Assembly (NCBI GenBank): GCA_001600415.1
Contig: BCJX01000013.1
Location: 249,840-313,839 of the forward strand
DNA: 64,000 nt
From: Pascua guehoae
Lineage: Eukaryota > Basidiomycota > Tremellomycetes > Trichosporonales > Trichosporonaceae
Reading direction: 5' to 3'
Under the pieces are notes generated by a model. It was not told where the DNA came from and did not search any database. It saw nothing but the letters and a program-made list of their open reading frames with translations. Shown here piece after piece: positions 46,997-57,744 of the stretch. The position numbers were made by a program, and so were the translations under genes. The stretch's first letter is position 1. Each line of letters starts with the position of its first letter.

Positions 46997-47837
46997 AAAC
47001 AGGCCCCGAGAACCATTGTCTGGTGCTCGGCCTTTCCTTTTGGACCTCGAGAGAACGAAGGTGCAGGATTGGCCAGCAACTCACATCCCTGGCTCTAGCT
47101 TACCATTTGTTGACACGCGGTTTCAGCCAAATACACTCCTCGCTAGCCCCGTCCAACACCCAAGAGCCCTGTCGGCCCCAACGTGAAAGGACGTCTGTCC
47201 AAATTACCAGGGGGTATATTGGTAGAGCAGAATGGCACCCACATGATTCAACTTGGATGACCTGGAGCGTTGGTCGATCTTTTCGGCCTCGAGGCAACCC
47301 TGTATCCGTAATGGACGCATGTACACCACTTCGGCTTTCTCACAGATGAACATGGTCCCGAGGCCACTTTGCAGGGCAGCTGAATCGGGTTACCTGCTCT
47401 GCATAGCTGCATGAACCCAAGAGGGCGGGCTTGACAACTAGGCAGGCGGCCACGAATGCAACCGTTCTGCCACAACATTTCAAGTGCTTGACGACATTTC
47501 AAGTCCTGGGAGGTCGGGTTAGCTCTCCATCGACGCCTTGGGCCATTGATCGCCGTTGAGTGCCAACAATGTCCTCTCTCTCTGCCCACGCAGAGAACAT
47601 GAGGACACGCCGCTTGTAATTGCCCCAAAGATCAATCCGATGTGCCGTTCGTAGCAAGCCATTATAATCACATCCCCAGCTACGGTTTGACAACTGGTTT
47701 CTCGTCCTTTCCGACACCAATGACTAATCATACACCCCGAACCCATGGGCTATCGTTCAAAGCTGGAATATTAACAACATCTGGGCAACTTGCGAACAAG
47801 TCCTGTCTCGCCATCTCCCCACTCGACCGAGAGAACG
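46997..47837. other. Spacer after tRNA-Ser
   Basis: No gene is supported in these 841 bases. Short open frames on both strands carry no domain, and none is spliced consistently. Confidence 0.5.
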
Positions 47838-49126
47838 CTACAGCGGCATTCCCATGAGGGACATTGTGGACCACGTATCGGAGCGGCGCTTGGGGCGCGT
47901 ACGCGTGCGCGCCAGCGGCGGCATGCGGGGTGGCGCGTTGCCGTTGGGGTTGGGGTTGGCGTGGGTTCCATCCCGCTGGCTTTCTTCAAACTCGGGCGGC
48001 GGTGTTGGTGGCGGTGGTGGGAACTCGTCGACACAGAGGAGCGTTGGCTGCGATAGCGTCGGGTCCTCGGCTGTTGTGTGTTAGTCACAATGCCACATGT
48101 CAAGCGGGGCGGGGCGGGGCGTGGCCGGGGCGTGGTCTGGATCCTGGAATGGGATAGTTTATGCGAGACAGTTGGACCGCTGGCGTCACTGCGTCACTGC
48201 CTCGGCTGTCTGGGCCCAAGTCTCAGATCTGTGGCCAAATGCACGTGCCAGAGTGCCGCCAACACTAGCCCGCGAGACTACTCACTATACAACGGGAGGT
48301 CGGGGTCGCTGCACGCCTCTGGGTGTGCGCGGTTCACGCCGACGTGCGCGTACACCGACCCCCGGTGCTGGTGCAGTGGATCCCCGGACATCGACGAGGT
48401 GCGCCGCGGTGGTGGCTGGCGGACGGGGGGCTCGAGCTGGATCTGGAACGAGACGTAGGTGAGGATCTGGTCGGCCGTCTCGCGGAACACTGGGCGCGGC
48501 GCCGGCGTCCACACGGGCAAGAGGTCGGGGTCGTGCTTGGCGCGCCGGCGGGAGAGGGCGTTTGTTGTTGTTGTGCGGGCCACGCGGTCTGGGCGTTAGG
48601 GTCTGGGTCTGGGTGGGGAGGCGGCGATGGATGCGAGAGATGGGACGGGATGTGGGATGGGTTCAAGACGACGCGCGCGGATGCAAGGGGTGGGGACGAC
48701 GAGACGGGGGGTATGGACGCGCGGATGATACGCAGAGACGAGATATAGTACGAGTGGGCACGATACTGAATGTGGAGCTCCAGAATCTCGGACGCGTCGG
48801 CCTGGGCACAAGTGCTTGCCACAGGCATTGGACACCCGCGCCGACGTTAAGGCCCCGACAACATGGGGGTACAGAGTACTGCTTCTCGATCGAGATCGAA
48901 GACAGGGTGTACTGTTCACGATAGAGATCGAACGCAGCGTACAGTGTACGGGATAGGACGCATATACGAAGGAGGAACAGGGGACGGACACGGCCGACGC
49001 ACATAGCCATACGGCGATGATTACGACGAGGACAACGAGTGCCCCAAAGACCATGCTGCGTGGTCAGTCGCCACTGCCAGTTCACCATCACACGCTGTGT
49101 GGACGCTGGAGGGCTCACTAGAACAT
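47838..49126 (-). CDS. Small single-pass membrane protein, unknown
   Basis: Four exons are inferred: 49126-49119, 49055-49003, 48588-48286 and 48070-47838, giving 198 residues. Residues 4-19 (MVFGALVVLVVIIAVWLY) form one membrane segment, followed by the positively charged VARTTTNALSRRRAKHD, suggesting N-out, C-in topology. The cytosolic part has FRETADQILTYVSFQIQLEPP and a Pro-rich tail with FPPPPPTPPPEFEES, then a basic end (RTRTRPKRRSDTWST). I do not recognise a family. The 8-nt first exon is tentative; an alternative start is the ATG at 49054. Intron 2 is 414 nt. Confidence 0.6.
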
Positions 49127-50621
49127 GTTGGCGGTGGTAGTGGGCGTGAACGTCGCATCGGTGCGGCATGGGGGCCCAAGCACGCCTTGGGACGGTATAA
49201 TATACCGCGCGCCGCCGCGGAGGGGAACAAGCACGTCAGCGGCTAGTGCTAGTGTGCGCGGACTTTGGTCTATGAGCTAGACTAGACTTGGACGCGGAGG
49301 CACAGTAGAACAACACGGGTGGCCGTGGGCTGGGCGGCGATTCCAAATCGAGTCGAGCTCTGCGTCATGCGACACTTGGCAAGACCCATTCCTCGTCACA
49401 CAGTGCCGCAACCTCTCAACTTGTGCGCATGTGCGCACATCTGCGGCTCGCGGGAGGGTACCACGGGCGGGTGTGCTTGCATGTTCTGCGCGAGTTATTG
49501 TTACATTTCATCTCGCCTAGCTCGCAAGGAACACGGCACAAAGTCGGCTGCTTTTTGCCATTGCCACCCACAACAACACCTGACCTCGAACGCTTGCTCT
49601 CGTCTCGTGCGGGCTCTCCTCGTCGTGATGATGTTCACGTGCCGGCATCGAACAACCAACACCAGGCACGCCACCTACCGCCACCTGCGGGACTCCACTC
49701 TACGCCCATGCCTCCACCCGAGCTCGCGGCAAGAAAGCCAAGCTACCCAAGGCTAAAACCACCTCGACTTGCCCAAAGATGAATAAGGTCAACGAAATGA
49801 TCTACAGACATCCTCTGCTGTTCCTGCAGGTTTATCTGTGGCAGTCTGATTCAAGGCACCGGGCTAAGAGCGTTAAACCTTCTAGTCGCCGTTGTGCACC
49901 ATTGCTCGGCCGCGGTAAGTCCGTGGCCTGTGTTATCGTTCGGTCAACTGCGATGAAAGGAGGCGGCAATGTTGATCTGTTGGGCGGGACCTCGGTCAAG
50001 GGCAGTCTGCAAGTGGGGAGCAGGCGGTCAACAAGCTTCATGAGTCAGACTGTCCAGTGCCAAGCCAACGCCTCGTGCTCACAATGCGGAGCTGGATTAT
50101 TGGTTCTGGCGCTTGCCGTTGTCAAGCTCTCGGCCCAACACGTTAGAGAGAGGTCAAGAGCGCGGGTTGTGGGCAATACTCGTGCACTTGTACCTGAGGC
50201 TGGGTGTTCGAGACCATGATTGTCACTGCAGTGTGATGTCGTCATGGTCTGATGAGTGAGTCTTCCACTTTCCCACGATAGACTAGTCCTTTGCTTTCCC
50301 ACGACAGACCAGTCCTTTACTCTCCCACGACAGACCAACATTCTACTTTCCCACGGATGCCTGTTTCTCCACGTGCGTGGAGCTACTGGAGTTGAGATCG
50401 ATGAGGCGTGGGGCTGGAGTGAGCATGTGAGACCCCCATGCCACAGGCTGGGAGGGAAGGAAGGAAGGAAGGAAGGAAGGGATCGGTCCCTGGCCAGCCG
50501 ATGACGACAGGTCCCGACCATCGACCGTTGACCACACCACACATTGCTCTACACCTACATCATCGATCCCATCCAGACTTGTTCCTCCACCCAACTCACC
50601 ACGAATCGCCCCCAACACCCC
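49127..50621. other. Spacer upstream of NPC1
   Basis: No gene is supported, though a missing NPC1 signal-peptide exon could lie here. The stretch holds the 15-base palindrome CGGTATAATATACCG (49193-49207), a ~25-bp imperfect tandem repeat containing CTTTCCCACGACAGACCAG (50260-50358), and a GGAA run at about 50457-50480. Confidence 0.5.
49193..49207. promoter_or_regulatory. Palindrome CGG-N9-CCG
   Basis: A perfect inverted repeat, CGGTATA-A-TATACCG, lies 67 bp upstream of the start of the 47838-49126 gene. CGG triplets inverted around a fixed spacer are the binding pattern of fungal Zn2Cys6 regulators. The AT core could equally act as a TATA element. No regulator is identified. Confidence 0.35.
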
Positions 50622-53600
50622 ATGTTTACATCTCCCCCGCCACGCGCCCCCAACCGCGGGGCAGGCGTGTGCGCCATGCGCGGCTCGTGTGGCCGTGCAA
50701 CGCGCTTTGGCGCCGAGCTGCCGTGTCCCGATGACGGGAATGCAACCGAGGTGAGTGGCAAGAGTGGATGTGGTGTGTAGTAGTCTGGGAGGGGGGGGGG
50801 GGGGGATGGGGGTGGGCTGTGGGTGGCGTAACCTTGTGGGGTATCCGGCTCGTCTGCGGTCTGTTGTCTGGGCCGGTGACGAGTGGCCCAATGGGTTGCA
50901 AACGACCGCTATCGGACCTGAGGAAGACGGGTGTAACCTGGGGCATACCCATTCGCGATGTGGTGGTCCGTGTTTACATTTGTGGGGACTAACTCTAGGC
51001 GGACGACAAGCTCCTCTCTCTTCTGGGCAACGTCTGCGGCCCAGCATATACCCTCCCGTCGCATGTGTGCTGCACTGCCGACCAGGTCCACACACTGGGC
51101 GAGCAGCTCGCGCAGGCGTCGCCCTTGATCGCAGCGTGCCCAGCGTGCGTCAACAACTTTCGTGCATATCACTGCGACTTTACGTGTTCGCCCGATCAGA
51201 GCACGTTCCTAGAGGTGACGCGCACGCAGCCGACGGTCGAGGGCAAAGTGGCTGTCAAGAGTGTCGACTATAGCGTGTCCAACGTGTTTGCCGAGGGGTT
51301 TTACGACTCGTGCAAGAGTGTGCAGTTTGGCGCGACCAACGGGTTCGCCATGGACCTGATTGGAGGCGGGGCGCAGAACGCGTCCGCGTTCCTCAAGTAC
51401 ATGGGCGATGAGCGACCAGGACTGGGGTCGCCGTTCCAGATCAACGTCCCGCTCTCGGACGACACGCCCTTCTCCCGAACGCCCCTGAGCTGTAGCGACA
51501 CTGGAATTGACGCGCGCTGTGCGTGTGCCGACTGCCCGGACGTGTGCCCGACGCTTCCGTATGTCCCATCGCCAGGACGAGAGCAGTGTCACGTCGGCGC
51601 AGTGTCGTGCCTCACGTTTACAATGCTCATCCTGTACTCGGTCGCGATCCTGGTGGGCATTGTGTTCCACATGTACCGCCAGGCCATGCGCCATCGGCAA
51701 CGACGGTATGAGCGGCTGCAGCTCGTCGACCCACCACTGTCACCGACGTTGATGGGTGCGGGTCTCGATGGAATGGTTGGGCGCGGCGGTGGCCGCAGCG
51801 ATGATTCCGAGTCGGGACCTTCGGGCTCGATCCACTTCCGTCTGGGACGCGGGGCCAGCCTCCTCGACCCCATGGAACATCTCCAGCCCAAGCAAAACCA
51901 GATCAACGCCATTCTCCGCCGCTTCTTTTACCGCCTCGGCCTCGCATGTGCACGCCGCCCCTTGGAGACGTTTGCCATCTGGGGTGTCATCATTGCTCTG
52001 CTCAATGTCGGCTGGCGCTATTTCGAGGTCGAAACGGATCCTGTCCGCCTGTGGGTGTCGCCGTCGAGCGAGGCGGCGCACCAAAAGGCATTCTTTGATG
52101 ACAAGTTTGGACCTTTTTACCGCACCGAACAGGTCTTTATCACAGCCAAGGACGGCTCAAGCGCCGTCACACACGATGCCATTGACTGGTGGCTCGCGCG
52201 CGAGCAGGAGATTGCCGCGCTGTCCACCGACGACGGCGTCACGCTCAACGACGTTTGCTTTGCGCCCTCGGGCCGCGGCACGCCGTGTGTGGTCCAGTCG
52301 GTCTCTGCCTGGCTCGGCGACGACATTGACATGTGGGGCGACGACTGGAAGGACCGCCTGACCTCGTGTGCTGCCCGACCGGCCGAGTGTCTCCCTGATT
52401 TCGGACAGCCGATCGATCCCAAGCTCATTCTCGGCGGCGCCAACGGCGACTGGCTCAACGCCAAAGCGCTAGTGGTCACGTACGTGGTGGATAATTACAA
52501 TGACGACCGCGTCCTCCGTACCGAGGCATGGGAGCGCGTCCTTGAGCGTTACCTCGGTGGTCTTGAGCACGCAAATATCAACATTGCATACACTACGGGT
52601 GTCAGTCTCGAGGAGGAGCTCAACAAGAGCACCAACACGGACGTCAAGATTGTCGTCCTCTCGTACCTCGTCATGTTCCTCTACGTCTCGCTCACGCTCG
52701 GCGGTGGTATCCCCCCGCATATCATCAAGGCCTTGTTCGCCCGCCTCTCGTACGCTGTTGGCATCACAAAGACGGCGCCTGATGTCCCCGAGCTCCGCGA
52801 GCTGCTGTGGGCTGTCCCGAAGTTCCTCATCATCAACTCGAAGTTTTCCCTCGGCCTCTTTGGCATTGCCATTGTCCTCATTGCCGTCTCGTCCTCGGTC
52901 GGCCTCTTCTCCCTCCTGGGCGTGCGTGTCACGCTCATCATTGCCGAGGTGATCCCCTTCCTTGTCCTCGCCGTCGGCGTAGACAATGTCTTCATTCTTG
53001 TGCACGAACTCGACCGGCAGAACGCCCTCCACGCTGCCCCTAGCCCTGGCGAGGACAGCGATGACGAGGACGTGGACGAATTCGGCGGCGTGCTACACCG
53101 CTCGTCGCTGGCGCCCGAGGAACGCGTTGCTCGCGCAGTCGCACGCATGGGACCATCCATCCTCCTCAGCTCGACCACCGAGGTTGTCGCGTTTGCCCTC
53201 GGTGCGCTTGTGCCCATGCCGGCTGTGCGCAACTTTGCCGTCTACGCCGCTGGCAGTGTCCTTCTCGGGGCCCTCATGCAGGTCACTGCGTTTGTCAGCG
53301 CCATGGTCCTGGACCTCCGCCGCACAGAGGTGAGTCATAGCTATAGACCCGTAGGTTACTAACAGTGACAGGCGCACCGCATGGACTGCCTCCCGTGCGT
53401 CCGTCTCCGGCCGCCCATTGGCCTCTATGACGAACCCGCCAGCGGTGAAGGCGTCCTCACTCGCTTTGCGCGTGTGGTGTACGCTCCCACGCTGCTCAAG
53501 GCCGAGGTCAAGCATATTGTCCTTGCGGCGTTTGGCGGCCTGTTTTTAATCTCGGTCATTGGCATCCAGCACATTTCACTTGGCCTCGGTGGGTGGTATT

Positions 53601-54948
53601 TCAAGGCGTCGATAACCCACTAACCCCAGACCAACGCCTTGCGCTGCCATCGGACTCGTACCTCGTCCCCTACTTTAACGATCTCGACCGCTACCTCGAC
53701 GTCGGGCCGCCCGTATACTTTGTCGTGTCTGGCGGGGACGTGCGCCAGCGGTCCGACCAGCAAGAGCTGTGCTCGCGGTTCACAACCTGCGACGACTTTT
53801 CAATTACAAGCACGCTCGACGCTGAGCGCAAGCGTCCCAATTCGTCGTTCCTTGCCAACCCGCCCGCGTCGTGGATTGACGACTTTATGCAGTGGACCAA
53901 CCCCGAGTTTGACAGTTGTTGCCGTGTACGCAAGGCGGACCCGAGCGTCTTTTGCCGTGCGCGCGACTCGGACCGCCTGTGCCGCCCGTGCTTTGAGGGG
54001 CAAGAATGGGACCCGACGATGAAGGGCCTCCCTGAAGGCAGCGACTTTGATCGCTACCTTGGCCAGTGGCTGCAGTCGCCGGCCGGCGACTCGTGTCCCC
54101 TCGGCGGACTGCAGGGCTACTCGACGGCGGTGCACCGGCAGGACGTGGACAACCAGACGGTTGTCGACGCGTCGCACTTCCGGACATTCCACACGCCTCT
54201 CCGCACCCAGAGCGACTTTATCCACGCTCTGGCGGCCGCACGGCGCATTGCGGGCGAGATGGCGCATGCGACGGGCCTGGACGTGTTTGCGTACTCGCTC
54301 TTTTACGTCTTTTTTGACCAGTACGCGTACATTGCGCCCATGTCGGTGCAGGTGCTGTCGGTCGCGCTCCTGGCCGTGCTGGTCATTACGTCGCTGCTGC
54401 TCGGCTCGTGGCGCACCGGCGGTGCCGTGACGTTTACCGTCGCGCTGGCGGTCGTCAACGTCATGGGTGTCATGGGCTACTGGGGCATTTCGCTCAATGC
54501 CATTTCGCTCGTCAACCTCGTCATCAGCCTGGGCATTGCGGTCGAGTTTTGCTCGCACCTCGCGCGCGCGTTCATGGGCGCGGGCACGGGGCTAATGTAC
54601 GACAAGGCCGAGGGGCGCAAGGAGCGCGACGAGCGCGTGTGGACTGCGCTCGTCGACGTGGGACCGTCCATCTTTAGCGGCATTACGCTCACAAAGCTCA
54701 ACGGTATCCTCGTGCTCAAGTTTACGAGCTCCAAGCTGCTCGAGACGTACTATTTCCGCATGTGGCTCGCACTCATTGTCGCGGGTGCGCTGCACGGTCT
54801 CGTGCTGCTTCCAGTCTTGCTGTCGTATGTCGGTGGGGCTGGGTACTCGCTCGAAGACACGGACGAGGACTGGGTCACGAGCCAGATGCGCCGGCCCATG
54901 GACTATGAGTATGCGCCGTTTGCGGACGACGAGTCGATGGGGGGGTGA
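50622..54948 (+). CDS. NPC1: NPC intracellular sterol transporter 1 homolog
   Basis: Four exons, 50622-50750, 50999-53329, 53372-53588 and 53630-54948, give 1331 residues from this start. The N-terminal sterol-binding domain is clear: GVCAMRGSCG, CCTADQV and CPACVNNFRAYHCDFTCSPDQ with its many Cys. A linker TM (LTFTMLILYSVAILVGIVF, about residue 246) follows. The sterol-sensing domain begins near residue 597 (VLSYLVMFLYVSLTLGG) and includes GVDNVFILVHELDRQ. A Cys-rich luminal loop (CCRVRKADPSVFCRARDSDRLCRPC) and a second five-helix bundle complete the RND-type layout. It moves sterol from the lysosome or vacuole lumen to membranes with NPC2. No signal peptide precedes the Cys-rich domain with this start, so an upstream exon is probably missing. 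The tail lacks an obvious LLNF motif. Confidence 0.9.
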
Positions 54949-55695
54949 GCGAAGCGAGGGAGCCTACGAGGGAGCCGCAGGCTCCCGAGTGGAGCTTTTG
55001 AAGAGCATCCGGTGAGCGCAACGAGGGAGCCAAATGCTAGTCGAGCTCGCCCAAGCCAACAGGAGCATCTTGTGCATCAGCGGACTCTTGCTCGTCCCTA
55101 CAGTATCTATTCGGCCGGTCCTAGTCCCGGAGTAGAAATAGACAGTGACGTTGTTGTTTGGGGGAGGAAGTAGAATGCACAACAACGTCAGAGGTGTATG
55201 CATGTATCTAGCAGCTAGCAGGAGTGTGAGAAGGGATAGGTGGGCCGAACACAACCAAAGGGATTTGTTGAATACAGGTGCGTCCGAAAGTCATGAGACT
55301 GGCACATTAAGCTGGGGTACGCGCACAGTCTGTATACAGGGAGGCGCGCGGGACATGTGGGATACAACACGCAAGAAACAGCAGTGTGTCCACTTGCCAT
55401 GCCATTGCATTGAGTGTCCATACAACTTTGACTGGACCGAGCTCAAAGTGGCTCTCTTCAGACTTTCCGGACGCACCTGTAACCCACACCGTCTGGCTGC
55501 ACGAGACCACGCATGAGCCACCAAAGTGCCACCCAAAGTGCCACACGCCACCAGCCCCACCTCCACTCTGACCCAGCACCCATGCCCTGCAAGCCAAACA
55601 ATTTCCCCACCGTCCACAACACTGCATCACGTCCCGTTGCCAGTCACCACCACCCGTCCACAACCGCACCCACCACGACCAGAACCTAGACGACG
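54949..55695. other. Spacer with hairpin and repeat
   Basis: No gene is supported. A 21-base motif overlapping the NPC1 stop (54944-54964) recurs at 55011-55031 with two mismatches. Between them GGGAGCC-GCA-GGCTCCC (54970-54986) can form a tight hairpin. The remainder is mixed sequence and the end is CCAC-rich. Confidence 0.55.
54970..54986. other. Perfect hairpin after NPC1
   Basis: Seven G/C-rich base pairs close a GCA loop, 22 bases after the NPC1 stop. In a eukaryote this is not a Rho-independent terminator; it could be an RNA fold in the 3' UTR or the scar of an inverted duplication. Confidence 0.5.
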
Positions 55696-56445
55696 ATGCG
55701 CTCCCGCTCCAACACGGACGAGCCGCCGACACCGAGCACGGCGAGCGCCGCGCCCAGTGCGGCCGGGACGCCGATGCGGCGCCCCCCGCCCCTGCCGGCG
55801 GTCAAGGGGACGATGGGCGCGATTGGTGAGTTGGATGCGTGGACGAGTAGAGAGGACATGTCGGGTGAGGTGAGGTGAGGTGAGGTGAGGTGAGGTGAGG
55901 TGAGACGAGACGAGACAAGACGAGAGGGGGGAGGTGGACGAGGTGAGGAGAGGGGCGAGGTGGCCATGGACGAGATGAGGCGAGAAGAGCAGGAGAGCAG
56001 AGGTAGGAAGCAGTCCGAGGCGAGGCGAGGCGAGGCGAGGCGCGGTGTGTTGAGGTGACGAGATGGAGAGGTGAGGCGAGACGAGGCGAGAGGCGAGGTG
56101 GAGACGACCGGAATCGAGTCGAGTCGAGTCGAGTCGACCAACAAGGCCGACGAGATTACCACGCCGAGTGGCGGTGCCGGCGGTGCCGTCGCTGTGCTTT
56201 GCCTCGGTCCGCCCGTCGCTGGCCCGTTGGGCTCGTCGGCTGTCGGACCCGCCGACCTGTCAACCAGCCCTAGCCCTACGCGCTGGTCGGCGAGCTGGTC
56301 GGCGAGCTGGTCGGCGAGCTTGTTGCCACTGGCCGGCCACACTGGTCAGGCGAGCCTGCGCAGCCACTCGCCATGGCATGCCCGTCCACAGCCGCCATGA
56401 GACGTCTGCTCGTGTCGTGCTGTACACTATCTCTGTCGTGCCCAT

Positions 56446-56508
<63 letters not shown>

Positions 56509-57214
56509 CGCTTGACCCAGCCCATTCCTCATCCGCCTGACCCAGCCTACGGCACACGGCACGGCTGACACGCAGAATCGCCCCGCCGCGAGCTCTTCAG
56601 CCCCGCGCCGACTGTAAGTCGGCCCGGCCCGTCTCCCCCCCCGCCCCTCGGGCTCGGTATAAGTGCATCCCGCGCTCCCAGGCAGAGCACAAGAGGCGCC
56701 GCGTTGTCGGGTGCTGGCATTCCCGATCTCTACAGGTGTATCTTTCTTCAACTCGGGGCTCTGGACGGCGGCCTTGTCCTTGATGCCGCACAGAGTGTTG
56801 CTTGGCCACTAACCTCGCGGCCCCGTCTCTCCCGACCCCTCCCACCCCCGTCCTCCTTGACCCCTCTCGTTGACCCTCGCCTTGACTCCCCGCTACCCCC
56901 CTCTCCTGGCCCCTCCTTTACCCGCCTCTCCTTCACCCCCCTCTCCTTCACTCCCCCCTCTCTTTCACTCCTGTCCTGGCCCCCCCCCCCCAACTAACAC
57001 GCAGCTCCGCCCCCACGAACCCGTCTCCCCCAGCACGACCACGGCCCCCAGCGCGCCCTCGACACGCACAACCGACACGCTCCGCCCCGACCCCCCCGCG
57101 GACCGCGCGCCCGTGCTCGTCTTCCGCGCCGACGCGCGGCTCAAGACGTGCTTTGACGCCCTGCCCGAGGGCGCCGAGGCCGACGAGGTGCGGCGCTTGT
57201 TTGGGCTCCAATGA
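55696..57214 (+). CDS. Small conserved-looking protein, unknown; exon 3 uncertain
   Basis: Exon 1 (55696-55825) encodes MRSRSNTDEPPTPSTASAA... ending KGTMGAIG. Exon 2 (56576-56613) adds ESPRRELFSPAPT with good splice sites and phase. The last exon (57005-57214) starts LRPHEPVSPS and ends DARLKTCFDALPEGAEADEVRRLFGLQ. A possible third exon near 56738-56795 would read VSFFNSGLWTAALSLMPHR and joins the last exon in phase, but its acceptor phase does not fit the strong exon 2 donor (a weaker GTCGGC donor would). The product is about 125-150 residues with no recognised domain. Intron 1 is 750 nt and packed with repeats, including (GTC)21. Confidence 0.5.
55860..56110. repeat. GAGGT/GAGGC purine-rich repeats in intron
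   Basis: Seven tandem GAGGT pentamers near 55867-55901 grade into GAGAC and GAGGC variants (a run near 56022-56042). The coding strand is strongly purine-biased over about 250 bases. It lies within the inferred 750-nt intron. Confidence 0.8.
56446..56508. repeat. (GTC)21 trinucleotide run
   Basis: Twenty-one uninterrupted GTC triplets lie in the same inferred intron. On the minus strand it would read as an Asp run; that frame is not part of a supported gene. Confidence 0.97.
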
Positions 57215-57744
57215 GACGGATGAATGGGTCTTGTACGGCCCAGCGGGCGTCCCCAACGCCTTTGCGGACACGGTACCCCATCGGCCAGATACCTACGCCT
57301 ATACCTAGGCCTACCTGCAACCTCTCCGCGACTTGCAGACCGTCCACGCCGTGACTGCAACACCTGCGACACCTGTGGCACAACTGTCACCGTCCTCCCG
57401 TTGCCTCAACTGCCGCCCCGACAGTGCGCAACGGTGCCGAGCCCCCCAGCCCCTAGCCCCCAGCCCCAGCCTCCCCTATACACCAGCCCCAGCCCCCCTA
57501 TACGCCAGCCCCAGCCCCCAACCCCCTCCCCCTCCCCCAGGATCCCTCCGCTGCGATAGAAATGCATAATCTGTACGAACCCGAGCGCAAGACTCGCTCC
57601 ACGCCGCTCGGTTCATTTGTCAAAGCAGGATCCAGCTCGAGACCCCAGACTAGACCCAGTTTCCGACTCTCGGCTGGACCCAGTTCTGGACCCCCGGCTG
57701 CACCCCTCTAGTGTCCAAAACACGCTGCACGTCGTCTAGATTCT
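57215..57744. other. Convergent spacer
   Basis: No gene is supported in these 530 bases. CCCCAGCCCC-type repeats occupy about 57445-57540, and a GACCCAGTT repeat lies at 57652-57684. Confidence 0.6.
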
